DNA of 64,000 nucleotides from Desulfobacteraceae bacterium (GTDB taxonomy: Bacteria; Desulfobacterota; Desulfobacteria; Desulfobacterales; Desulfobacteraceae): contig JADGFI010000021.1 of the NCBI GenBank assembly GCA_016743945.1, positions 1 to 64,000 on the forward strand. Direction: 5' to 3'. Shown in pieces: positions 48,144 through 56,740 of this stretch (position 1 is its first letter; every line of letters starts with the position of its first letter). The notes beneath the pieces were generated by a model that was given only the letters and a program-made list of their open reading frames with translations, made no database searches and had not been told where the DNA came from. The translations under genes were made by a program, and so were the position numbers.

Positions 48144-48981
48144 TGGCTGACTCAATGTCCTTTGGTGTTTCAAAACTGATGTTACCAATTTTTCCGGAAC
48201 GCAGATCCCGGATCAATATTTCAGCGGCTTTTTGATAATTAATCCCCCCCCCTTTTTTTAAACACCCCCTGGCCAAGCCAATCTTTTCAATGAGATCTGA
48301 TTCATCTTTTGGGAGTTCGTTGAGAAAGGCATACCTTGCCAGGAGCAGATTCGGATATTTTTTAAGCACGAGACCTGCTGCAAACAACCCGATCTCGTGG
48401 TAATCCAGCGCTGTATCTGAAATAGCGCCAGAAGCGGCAAGGACAAACGCCCTCTCCTTTGGTTCAATGACCGGCCAAAGAATACCCGGGGTGTCATAGA
48501 TATCGATATTATTTTTAAGGCTGGTACGCTGTTTGTGTCGGGTGATGGCGGGTACATTTCCGGTTTTTGCAATTTTTTTTCCGGCAAGGGTATTTAAGAT
48601 GGTTGATTTACCGGTATTTGGAATGCCCACCACCATGACTTTGACTTTTCTGGCACGATTCCTTGTTATGCGGGAAATACAATAATTCAATGCCTTTTCA
48701 GCCTGATTTTTTTCACTCCCACACACCGCAAAGGCCGGTAATTTTCGCTGGTGTTCGAAATAGGACAGCCACATATCGGTTACGCGAGGATCTGCAAGGT
48801 CACTCTTGTTTAATATTTTAATTCTTGCCGTATCCTTGCACAAATTGGCCACCAGGGGATTTTCACTGGCATTGGGAAGTCTTGCATCCAGAATTTCCAA
48901 TACCGCATCCACCTTTGAAATGGAATCTTTCAGTAATTTTTTTGTTTCCAGCATATGGCCGGGATACCATTGAATACTCAT
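48130..48981 (-). CDS. ylqF: Ribosome biogenesis GTPase YlqF/RbgA-like (circularly permuted G motifs)
   Basis: 283 aa; MSIQWYPGHMLETKK, DAVLEILDARLPNASENP, ILNKSDLADP, VVGIPNTGKSTILNTLAGKK, IYDTPGILWP. Confidence 0.96.
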   Translation of the reverse strand: MSIQWYPGHMLETKKLLKDSISKVDAVLEILDARLPNASENPLVANLCKDTARIKILNKSDLADPRVTDMWLSYFEHQRKLPAFAVCGSEKNQAEKALNYCISRITRNRARKVKVMVVGIPNTGKSTILNTLAGKKIAKTGNVPAITRHKQRTSLKNNIDIYDTPGILWPVIEPKERAFVLAASGAISDTALDYHEIGLFAAGLVLKKYPNLLLARYAFLNELPKDESDLIEKIGLARGCLKKGGGINYQKAAEILIRDLRSGKIGNISFETPKDIESANEII

Positions 48982-49226
48982 TATTCTATTCTTTTTGTCT
49001 CTTTTATTTGGTTGATTTCCTGCACAAGCCGCTGGATTTTATCTTCGTTGGTTTCCTTTTCAAAAAAATACAGGCAAGAAAAAATCAAGGCAATGATACT
49101 GCTGCCGATGAACCCGGCAATTCCAACACAAATCAAAGTGTCAAACACGGGCATCTGGTTGATATACCCAAAGGTCCACCCGGCAGCAATACTGAGAATA
49201 AAAATAATACCAAAAATTATAACCAT
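48981..49226 (-). CDS. Small two-TM hypothetical membrane protein
   Basis: 81 aa; two hydrophobic stretches plus charged coiled C-terminus; stop overlaps the ylqF start region. Confidence 0.55.
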   Translation of the reverse strand: MVIIFGIIFILSIAAGWTFGYINQMPVFDTLICVGIAGFIGSSIIALIFSCLYFFEKETNEDKIQRLVQEINQIKETKRIE

Positions 49227-49257
49227 ATATTTTTTACCGTTTGTTTAGTGGGGAGTC

Positions 49258-50205
49258 TCAAGTGTTGTCTTTTCTCAACAGTTCAATCAACACGGGATGC
49301 AAATACGAATTGGCAGCCACAATCCCTTGTTCAGGATAATGGGCCGCATTGGAAAAATCGGAAATATTTCCTCCGGCTTCTCTTACGATCAAGACACCTG
49401 CTGCAATGTCATAAATGTTTAAATTCATCTCCCAGAAGCCGTCTAATTTTCCACATGCCACATAACAAAGATCAATGGCAGCAGACCCATAGCGTCGGAT
49501 ATCTCGAAGCTGTGGGACTATTTTATTAAAATGGGTTAAATTATTTTCTTTAAGTCCTGCCCGAAGACAGGCAAACCCAGTTGCCATAACCGCATCAATG
49601 AGCTTTTTGCTCCTGGAGACCTGAATGGGCACATCGTTTAAAAAAGCGCCTTTTCCCTTTTCTCCATGGAACAATTGACCCAAAACCGGCGCATAAACAG
49701 CCCCTAAAATAAGTTCTCCCTGCTTTTCAAGGGCAATGCTCACCGCATAAAAGGGTTGGCCATGAACGAAGGAAGTGGTACCGTCTATGGGGTCAATAAT
49801 CCATAGGAACCGCCCTGATTCACCCGACCTGCCGGTTTCTTCACCCAGGATATCATGTTTCGGATACCGTGCCTTTATCTTTTGGATGAGAAATGATTCA
49901 ACCTTTTTATCGGTGATGGTGACAAGATCCTTGGGATTCTTAAATTCAAGATCATCCGCTTTTAAATTAGTTTGTTCTTTTATACAGATGTCACCTGCCA
50001 GGGTGATCAGGTTTTTTAAAAAGGCTATCAAATCAGCACCACTATTGTTATTGGTTTCATCTAAGTTATTGGTTTCATCTAAAAGATTATGGCATATCAG
50101 GAGCAATTTGGAAAGCCAAAGCTTTTTAAGGATCTCGTCATTCGTCTTTTCCAAACTGAACCACAAACACATGGCTGTTGCCCCTGCGGAACAAGAGCTG
50201 GGCAA
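49258..50205 (-). CDS. suhB: Inositol monophosphatase family protein (SuhB-like); start codon uncertain
   Basis: KNPKDLVTITDKKVESFLIQKIKARYPKHDILGEETG...WIIDPIDGTTSFVHGQPFYAVSIAL...IYDIAAGVLIVREAGG. The 5' end of the ORF overlaps degP, so the real start is probably downstream of 50205. Confidence 0.92.
   Translation of the reverse strand: MPSSCSAGATAMCLWFSLEKTNDEILKKLWLSKLLLICHNLLDETNNLDETNNNSGADLIAFLKNLITLAGDICIKEQTNLKADDLEFKNPKDLVTITDKKVESFLIQKIKARYPKHDILGEETGRSGESGRFLWIIDPIDGTTSFVHGQPFYAVSIALEKQGELILGAVYAPVLGQLFHGEKGKGAFLNDVPIQVSRSKKLIDAVMATGFACLRAGLKENNLTHFNKIVPQLRDIRRYGSAAIDLCYVACGKLDGFWEMNLNIYDIAAGVLIVREAGGNISDFSNAAHYPEQGIVAANSYLHPVLIELLRKDNT
50047..50082. repeat. 18-bp perfect in-frame tandem duplication (GTTATTGGTTTCATCTAA x2)
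   Basis: Read directly at 50047-50064 and 50065-50082; encodes LDETNN-LDETNN in the SuhB N-terminus. Confidence 0.92.
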
Positions 50206-51556
50206 TCTTATTTTTCTTGAATTTTCTGAGATATGCCTGGTATTGACCGGTCGTCTCTATTTTTTGATGATTGACCTCAATGAGCAGATCTCCGATACGG
50301 ACACCGGATTTGGCGCCTGAGCTGTCAGGCTTTATCTGGGTTACGATGAGCCCCTTAATTCCTTCAGGGTATCCAAGTTTTTGGGCAATGGCAGTGTCCA
50401 CCTGCTTGAGTTTAAACCCAAAGGTATCATATCCATCGGTGGTGGCCGCTATTTCAGGATTTTCATCCGGTCGTTTCCCCAATTTCACCGCAACAATCTT
50501 TTCTTTTCCATTTCGAATTAATCGAACCTTTATGGTTTCATCCACCTTCAGGTTGGCAATGGTGACCGTCAAATCCCTTGAAGTGTCGATCTTTCTGCCA
50601 TTAATCATGGTAATGACATCACCCGGTGTTATGCCGGCTTTTTCAGCAGGATTTTCTTCATAGACCTTGGCAACGTAGACACCGGTTGTTTGCTTGATGC
50701 CATAGTATTTTGCCAGTTCAGAGGTCACATTCTGGATGGCAACGCCCATCCACCCCCGGGAAACCTGTTTGGACTCGGTCAGTTGATCAATGATACCCGT
50801 GGCAAGATCCGACGGGATGGCAAACCCAATCCCCTGTCCTGAACGGACAATGGCGGTGTTGATGCCGATGACCTCTCCGTCAAGGTTCAACAAAGGCCCG
50901 CCGCTGTTCCCCGGATTAATGGAGGCATCCGTCTGGATGAAATCATCATAGGGGCCGGATCCTATGATTCGTCCCTTTGCACTGATAATCCCTGCGGTCA
51001 CGGTTTGTTCAAGGCCAAAGGGGCTGCCGATGGCAACCACCCAGGTTCCCACCTTGGCATTGGAGGAACTGCCGAATTTTAAGGGAGCCAGATTTTTGGC
51101 CTCAATTTTTATCAGGGCCAGATCGGTCATGGGGTCGGTCCCGATGATATCAGCATCATATTCCTTATCATCATGGAGGATCACCTTGATCTGGTCTGCA
51201 TCCTTGATCACATGGTTGTTGGTGACAATATATCCGTCGTCACTGATGATAAACCCCGACCCGAGACTTCTTTCCTTCCGGGACTGGGGCTGCTGGTTTT
51301 GAAAAGGAGCAAAAAACTTTTCCAAACCCTCCTGTTGTCCCCCAAAGGGGGATCCAAAAAAATGCTGGAACACCCGGCCCCCGCCCTGGATGGTTTTCAC
51401 GGTTTGGATATTGACCACCCCTGTCTTTGCATGTTCAGCCAGTTGGGAAAAACTGGCCGGCACCATCGGTATGGAATCGTTTTTCGCTGCCGTTGCCGGC
51501 AAGGCCAACAGGCCTGTAATGAGAGTTGCCAGTATGATGTGTCGTATATATCCCAT
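50138..51556 (-). CDS. degP: DegP/HtrA (Do) family periplasmic serine protease, two PDZ domains
   Basis: 472 aa; GSGFIISDDGYIVTNNHVI, DPMTDLALIKI, INPGNSGGPLLNLDGEVIGINTAI; PDZ motifs. Confidence 0.96.
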   Translation of the reverse strand: MGYIRHIILATLITGLLALPATAAKNDSIPMVPASFSQLAEHAKTGVVNIQTVKTIQGGGRVFQHFFGSPFGGQQEGLEKFFAPFQNQQPQSRKERSLGSGFIISDDGYIVTNNHVIKDADQIKVILHDDKEYDADIIGTDPMTDLALIKIEAKNLAPLKFGSSSNAKVGTWVVAIGSPFGLEQTVTAGIISAKGRIIGSGPYDDFIQTDASINPGNSGGPLLNLDGEVIGINTAIVRSGQGIGFAIPSDLATGIIDQLTESKQVSRGWMGVAIQNVTSELAKYYGIKQTTGVYVAKVYEENPAEKAGITPGDVITMINGRKIDTSRDLTVTIANLKVDETIKVRLIRNGKEKIVAVKLGKRPDENPEIAATTDGYDTFGFKLKQVDTAIAQKLGYPEGIKGLIVTQIKPDSSGAKSGVRIGDLLIEVNHQKIETTGQYQAYLRKFKKNKIAQLLFRRGNSHVFVVQFGKDE

Positions 51557-51627
51557 GGTAGATCTCCTTTATCTTAGAGTTGATATAATTTTTTACACCT
51601 AACCATAATAATACAGAAACATGATTT

Positions 51628-53055
51628 TTAAATGATCTGAATATTACGATATGGTAATCTCATGGTAAAGACAGTTCCCTTTCCCAATTGGCTTGCCACC
51701 ACGAGATCTCCCTTGTGCTGCCTGGCAACGGTACGGGCAAAGCTTAAGCCAAGTCCTGTTCCCGGACTTGTTCTGGAAGACTCTGCCCGGTAAAACCGTT
51801 CAAATATTTTTTCAAAATATTTTGGATCTATACCCGGTCCTGTATCGGTTACCAAAATTTGTGCACCCCCGTTGCCAGAGTCCTTTTGAAGATTCACATG
51901 GACCCGTCCCTTGTTTTGGGTATATTTCAATGCATTGTCCAAAAGATTGGACAAGGCCCTTTGCAGCATTTTCGCATCGGCCTCAATTTCAATATGATCT
52001 GCCGCCTCACAGGTAAATTGAATCTGTTTATCTTCTGCCACCGGCACAAACAGATCCCAGGCCTCCTGAACCATGGCAGACAGATTCACGGGTGTATAGA
52101 GGAACTGTCCCTCCCCTGCTTCTGCCCTGGAAATCACCAACATGGTGTTGATCATGTCCAGAAGACGGTCGGATTCTTCAATGGTATTGGCTGCCATCCC
52201 TCTGTAAGTGTCGATCTCATCCATATTGACCAGGGCTATTTCTGCAAACCCCCTTATCCTTGTGAGGGGACTTTTGAGATCATGGGCAATATTATCACTC
52301 ATTTCCCGGATACTTTTTATCAACGCTTCTATCCTGTCCAGCATCCGGTTAAAGGTTACGGCCAGAAGATCCAGCTCATCTTGATTCCCCGTCTGCGGGA
52401 CCCGTTCCTCAAGGTTGGCACCGGTAATACTATTGGCAGTCCTGGTAATGGCCTTTACGCCGGATAAGGCCTTTTTGGACAAAAAGAGTCCGGAAACTGC
52501 GGAAAAGATGATGATAAATCCCATGGACACGATAAAAACCGTTTTAAAGGCTGAAATAAATTTTGACTGGAAGTCCATGGCAACCCCGGTTTGTAAAATC
52601 ACATTGTCCGCCACAAAACTGTATAATACCCTGGCTTTCTGATCATTGGGCGTTATTAACCAGGTGGTGAACACATGGCCTTTTGTCCGGGCCAGGGTAT
52701 TGATGGCCCCCTGATCAATGGTGATATCTTTCCAATAGGACATGTGCGAAGAGGCAAAAACTTCACCGCTTGGGTAGAGAAGCCGGAAAAAAATCCGCTT
52801 TTCTCCGGCAGCCTGGGCCTCAATTACCGCAAGTTTACTGGCGCCCATAATCCCGTTTTGCGCAATAACAGTTGCAAAATACCTTGCTTTTTCAAGCAAA
52901 TCCCGGTCTGTCTGTTCCTGGAGGGTCTGGGTGGCCAGAAAATAAAACAATGCAAAGGCCACACACGAAGAGATGGAAAAAATTCCCGCATACCAGAGGG
53001 TCAACCGAAAGGCAATGGTCTTGAACAGGTCAGGCATCATTTTCTTTAAGGACAT
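51628..53055 (-). CDS. HAMP-containing sensor histidine kinase
   Basis: 475 aa; two TMs, HAMP, MSDNIAHDLKSPLTRIRGFAE, NLLDNALKYT, DTGPGIDPKYFEKIFERFYRAESSRTSPGTGLGLSFARTVARQH. Confidence 0.95.
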   Translation of the reverse strand: MSLKKMMPDLFKTIAFRLTLWYAGIFSISSCVAFALFYFLATQTLQEQTDRDLLEKARYFATVIAQNGIMGASKLAVIEAQAAGEKRIFFRLLYPSGEVFASSHMSYWKDITIDQGAINTLARTKGHVFTTWLITPNDQKARVLYSFVADNVILQTGVAMDFQSKFISAFKTVFIVSMGFIIIFSAVSGLFLSKKALSGVKAITRTANSITGANLEERVPQTGNQDELDLLAVTFNRMLDRIEALIKSIREMSDNIAHDLKSPLTRIRGFAEIALVNMDEIDTYRGMAANTIEESDRLLDMINTMLVISRAEAGEGQFLYTPVNLSAMVQEAWDLFVPVAEDKQIQFTCEAADHIEIEADAKMLQRALSNLLDNALKYTQNKGRVHVNLQKDSGNGGAQILVTDTGPGIDPKYFEKIFERFYRAESSRTSPGTGLGLSFARTVARQHKGDLVVASQLGKGTVFTMRLPYRNIQII

Positions 53056-53710
53056 AACCAGCTCCTCGTACCGTGTGAATCAACTTGCTCCCATGGTCCT
53101 TGTCAATTTTATCCCTGAGTCTGCAAATCCTGGCTTCCACCACATTGGTCATGGGATCAAAATTGTAATTCCAGACATGTTCCATGATCATGGTTTTTGA
53201 AACCACCCGTTCCTTGTTCCGCAGTAAATATTCCAGCAGGGAAAACTCAAGGGGTTGAAGGTCTATTATTTTTTCCCCCCTTTTTACCTGTCGCTTGACA
53301 AGGTCCACGGATAAATCCCCATGGGACAGGGAAATGGGATCGGTCAAATTACCGGCTCTTCGGATCAATGCCTGGATTCTTGCCAGAAGTTCTGAAAAGG
53401 AAAAGGGTTTGGTCAGATAATCATCTGCCCCGGCCTCAAGTCCTTTAATTCTATCATCCACCCGACCCCGGGCACTCAATACAATGATGGGGGTATTGTT
53501 TTTGTGGGCCCGTAATTTACGAATCAGAGCAAATCCATCCAGTTCCGGCAACATGATATCAACGATAAGGGTATCGTAGGGGGCACCATCGGCCATGTCA
53601 AAGCCTTTAGTTCCGGTGGTGGCTATATCCACGGCAAACCCGGAAGAGGTTAAGCCTGTTTCGACAAATCTTGCAATTTTCTCATCATCTTCAACCAGCA
53701 AAAGTCTCAT
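53030..53710 (-). CDS. OmpR-family response regulator
   Basis: 226 aa; MRLLLVEDDEKIARFVETGL...DTLIVDIMLPELDGFALIRKLR...winged helix LEFSLLEYLLRNKERVVSKTMIMEHVWNYNFDPMTNVVEARICRLRDKID. Confidence 0.96.
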   Translation of the reverse strand: MRLLLVEDDEKIARFVETGLTSSGFAVDIATTGTKGFDMADGAPYDTLIVDIMLPELDGFALIRKLRAHKNNTPIIVLSARGRVDDRIKGLEAGADDYLTKPFSFSELLARIQALIRRAGNLTDPISLSHGDLSVDLVKRQVKRGEKIIDLQPLEFSLLEYLLRNKERVVSKTMIMEHVWNYNFDPMTNVVEARICRLRDKIDKDHGSKLIHTVRGAGYVLKENDA

Positions 53711-53852
53711 AATCGTTTTTTATTCTCCAATAATCTTTCCAGCACTCTTCGGGGTAAGGTAACTTTTACCCGGTTAAAAACATTATTCCATGATTCGTCA
53801 TTTCCGTGGGCGACTCTATTAGTATAGGAATTAACGCCCATTAATCAATATA

Positions 53853-53872
53853 GATTTGATTTGATTTGATTT
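53853..53872. repeat. Pentanucleotide microsatellite (GATTT)x4 followed by a T-run
   Basis: Read directly: tagatttgatttgatttgatttttttt. Confidence 0.85.
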
Positions 53873-53943
53873 TTTTTACTGAACCCTATAGACTTACCGG
53901 GATTTTAACCCCCCAATATTTATGGCAGGGAACCTATACGCAA

Positions 53944-54171
53944 ATGAAATATACCTGGTGGATCTTTCAGGTCCTGATGATGCTGGCCTCATTTTTTTTT
54001 CTGGTCTTTGGCGTTGACCTGATGAGGGCGGCCTACGCCCTTGAAAACCCGTACCATTTTATCATGACGTTTTTTTCTGCCAGTTTCATCATACTCATCA
54101 GCCTTGCCCTTGCCATTAGTTTTTTAATTAAAATGATACGGGTGTTCAAACAAATCCGAAACACTCCCTAA
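53944..54171 (+). CDS. Small two-TM hypothetical membrane protein (start likely internal ATG)
   Basis: MKYTWWIFQVLMMLASFFFLVFGVDLMRAAYALENPYHFIMTFFSASFIILISLALAISFLIKMIRVFKQIRNTP; the longer ORF start at 53866 overlaps the microsatellite and T-run. Confidence 0.6.
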   Translation: MKYTWWIFQVLMMLASFFFLVFGVDLMRAAYALENPYHFIMTFFSASFIILISLALAISFLIKMIRVFKQIRNTP

Positions 54172-54195
54172 CCCTATAAAAAAGATAATTATTTT

Positions 54196-56019
54196 ATGTC
54201 AGTTTTGTTTAATTTAAATCAAGTGTCAAAGTCCTATGGAGATGATACTCTTTTTACCGATCTCACCCTTGACTTTAAGGCAAAGGAACAATTGGGCCTC
54301 ATCGGCATGAACGGCAGCGGTAAATCCACCTTGTTAAAGCTCATAAAAGGGCAGATAGCGCCCGACGAAGGACAATTAATTGTCCAGCAAAAGAATCATT
54401 TTGTTTATCTTGCCCAACAAGACAAATTTGATCCGGAAAAATCAATTGAGACCATTTTATACGATAGTCTGAACGAGGAACCCATTGACGACAAGGAACG
54501 ACATAAAAGGGTAAACCAGGCCCTGGGTAAGGGTAAATTTGAAGATACCGCGCTTTTGGCAAAAAATCTGTCCGGTGGTTGGACAAAAAGACTGGCCATC
54601 ACCCGGGCGCTTTGCATGAAGCCGGATTTACTCCTGCTGGACGAACCCACAAATCACCTGGATATTACCGGAATCCTCTGGCTGGAAAAAATACTCCAAA
54701 CCGCTTCATTTTCCTTTATTGTGATCAGTCATGACAGAACCTTCCTTGAAAATGTCTGTGCCAATATCATGGAAATTGGTAAATATTATCCCCAGGGATA
54801 CTTTAAAATCCCGGGCCAATATATTAAATTTGAACGGGAACGGGAGAAATTCCTGACGGCCCAGCAAAAAAAGCAAGCCTCCATGGCCAGCAAAATGCGA
54901 AGGGAAGAAGAATGGCTGCACCAGGGTGCCAAAGCCAGAAGTACCAAGGCAAAATTTCGAATTGACCAGGCGGAAAAACTTCGCACGGAGCTTTTGTCAC
55001 TCAAAAACAGGAATCGACAGACAGTCAAAATGGACATTGATTTTTCTGCGACCGGCAGACAAACCCGAAAATTGCTCCAGGTCCATAACCTGAAAAAAGG
55101 ATTTCCGGGCCAGGCGACCCCCTTGTTTTCAAACCTCACTTTTGAGCTGGGCCCGGGTTTTTGCCTTGGCGTGGTCGGAGAAAACGGCAGCGGTAAATCA
55201 ACCTTGCTGTCCATCCTCAAAAAAAATATCGAAGCCGATGAGGGAACCGTTAAGTGGGCTGAAAACCTGAGAATTTCCATCTTTGATCAGAACAGGACCC
55301 AATTAAACCCAGAGATCCCTTTACGCGAGGCATTGAATCCTGCCGGCGGAGATTCGGTAAATTATAAAGGCCGGTCCGTCCATGTGGTCACCTGGGCAAA
55401 GCGGTTTTTATTCATGCCGGACCAATTGGACATGCCTATAAAAAGGCTTTCCGGCGGAGAAAAGGCCAGGATTATCCTTGCAAATCTCATGCTGGAACCC
55501 TGTGATATTCTCCTGCTGGATGAACCCACCAATGATTTGGATATCCTTTCCCTGGAAGTATTGGAACAAAGCATCCAGGAGTTTCCCGGTGCCGTCATCA
55601 TTGTCTCCCATGACCGGTATCTCATGGACAGGGTCTGCCATAAAATCCTTTACCTGGATCCCACTGCCGGTGCCCAGTTTTACAAGGATTTCAACCAGAT
55701 CATGACCCGCCGCAAGGCCATCGCGGAAACGATTAAAAAATCCCCTCAAACAAGTGTTCCGAAAAAAAACACCCCAAGGGAAAAGTCCCGCTTTTCCTAT
55801 AAAGATAAATATGAACTTGAACATATTGAACAAACAATTCTTGAGGGGGAAGCCCTGGTCGAAAAACTCACCCAAAAGATTCAGGCGCCCGAGGTAATCC
55901 GAGACACAGCCCTGATGACAGATATCTGTTCCCAACTGGAACGAGCGGAATCAACGGTTCAAGAACTCTATGCAAGATGGGAGATTTTGGAGGACAAAAA
56001 AGCCGACGCAAAAAAATAA
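54196..56019 (+). CDS. ABC-F family ATP-binding protein (Uup-like)
   Basis: 607 aa; two Walker A (GMNGSGKSTLL, GENGSGKSTLL), LSGGWTKRLAITRAL, LSGGEKARIILANLM, LLDEPTNHLDI, LLDEPTNDLDI; C-terminal coiled coil. Confidence 0.95.
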   Translation: MSVLFNLNQVSKSYGDDTLFTDLTLDFKAKEQLGLIGMNGSGKSTLLKLIKGQIAPDEGQLIVQQKNHFVYLAQQDKFDPEKSIETILYDSLNEEPIDDKERHKRVNQALGKGKFEDTALLAKNLSGGWTKRLAITRALCMKPDLLLLDEPTNHLDITGILWLEKILQTASFSFIVISHDRTFLENVCANIMEIGKYYPQGYFKIPGQYIKFEREREKFLTAQQKKQASMASKMRREEEWLHQGAKARSTKAKFRIDQAEKLRTELLSLKNRNRQTVKMDIDFSATGRQTRKLLQVHNLKKGFPGQATPLFSNLTFELGPGFCLGVVGENGSGKSTLLSILKKNIEADEGTVKWAENLRISIFDQNRTQLNPEIPLREALNPAGGDSVNYKGRSVHVVTWAKRFLFMPDQLDMPIKRLSGGEKARIILANLMLEPCDILLLDEPTNDLDILSLEVLEQSIQEFPGAVIIVSHDRYLMDRVCHKILYLDPTAGAQFYKDFNQIMTRRKAIAETIKKSPQTSVPKKNTPREKSRFSYKDKYELEHIEQTILEGEALVEKLTQKIQAPEVIRDTALMTDICSQLERAESTVQELYARWEILEDKKADAKK

Positions 56020-56027
56020 CCCTGATT

Positions 56028-56738
56028 TCAAGTAAACAACCGTGAAATCAAATAGGTGGTTGCCGTTTCTACTTTTAAAATTCGTTGTCCAATACTCACA
56101 GTGTCAAATCCAGCCGCTTCAAGCGTCTTCACTTCAAGATCAATAAACCCGCCCTCGGGTCCGATCACAAGGGTTGTCCGTTCGTTGACACTGGTCGGAC
56201 AAACAATAGCCGTTTTGGGATGGGCAGTGAGACAAAGGCTGTCTTGCCCAATGACGGGCAATTCTTCTCTTACAAATTTAGAAAAAAATCGTTTCTGATA
56301 AAGAGCCGGCATCATGGTGTCTTTTCCCTGTTCCAACCCCAGACGAAAATAGCGTTCAAGGCTCGCCCTTTCCAAAACCGGACTTTTCCAAAAACTTTTT
56401 TCAACCCGCCAGGAATTAACCAGATAGATTTCTTTTACCCCCAGACTAGTGACACTTTCCATGATACGTTTGAGCATCTTGGGCCGGGGCAGTGCCAGAA
56501 CAAGGGTCAAGGGAAGCGGCTTTGGCGGCGCAGCATCCAGCCTTACTTCCATTTCAAGGCAATCAGCGTTAAAAGAAGTGATGCAGGCGGTTCCCATCTT
56601 GCCGTTGACCACCCCACAAGACAGACGGGATCCGGTTTTGGCCTTGAGTACTCGTTTAATGTGATCAAACCTGCGACCGGATACAGCAGCCGTGTCAGGC
56701 CCGATAAAATCTTTTTCTTCTAACAATAAGAGATTCAT
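56028..56738 (-). CDS. rsmE: 16S rRNA (uracil(1498)-N(3))-methyltransferase
   Basis: 236 aa; HIKRVLKAKTGSRL, LVLALPRPKMLKRIMESVTSLGVKEIYLVNSWRVEKSFW, LVIGPEGGFIDLEVKTLEAAGFDTVSIGQRILKVETA. Confidence 0.95.
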   Translation of the reverse strand: MNLLLLEEKDFIGPDTAAVSGRRFDHIKRVLKAKTGSRLSCGVVNGKMGTACITSFNADCLEMEVRLDAAPPKPLPLTLVLALPRPKMLKRIMESVTSLGVKEIYLVNSWRVEKSFWKSPVLERASLERYFRLGLEQGKDTMMPALYQKRFFSKFVREELPVIGQDSLCLTAHPKTAIVCPTSVNERTTLVIGPEGGFIDLEVKTLEAAGFDTVSIGQRILKVETATTYLISRLFT

Positions 56739-56740
56739 GT

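Noticed and set aside
46083-48188. prc ORF start at 48188
   Set aside because: The first 15 codons lie within ylqF; MKSSKQTRQ at 48143 gives a better signal-peptide start and only a short overlap.
48825-49529. 234-aa + strand ORF antisense to ylqF, the 81-aa gene and suhB
   Set aside because: Spans three minus-strand genes and has no family signature.
51859-52467. 202-aa + strand ORF antisense to the sensor histidine kinase
   Set aside because: Antisense to HisKA/HAMP coding; no coherent domain.
56085-56723. 212-aa + strand ORF antisense to rsmE
   Set aside because: rsmE motifs on the minus strand are clear; the antisense translation is low-complexity shadow sequence.
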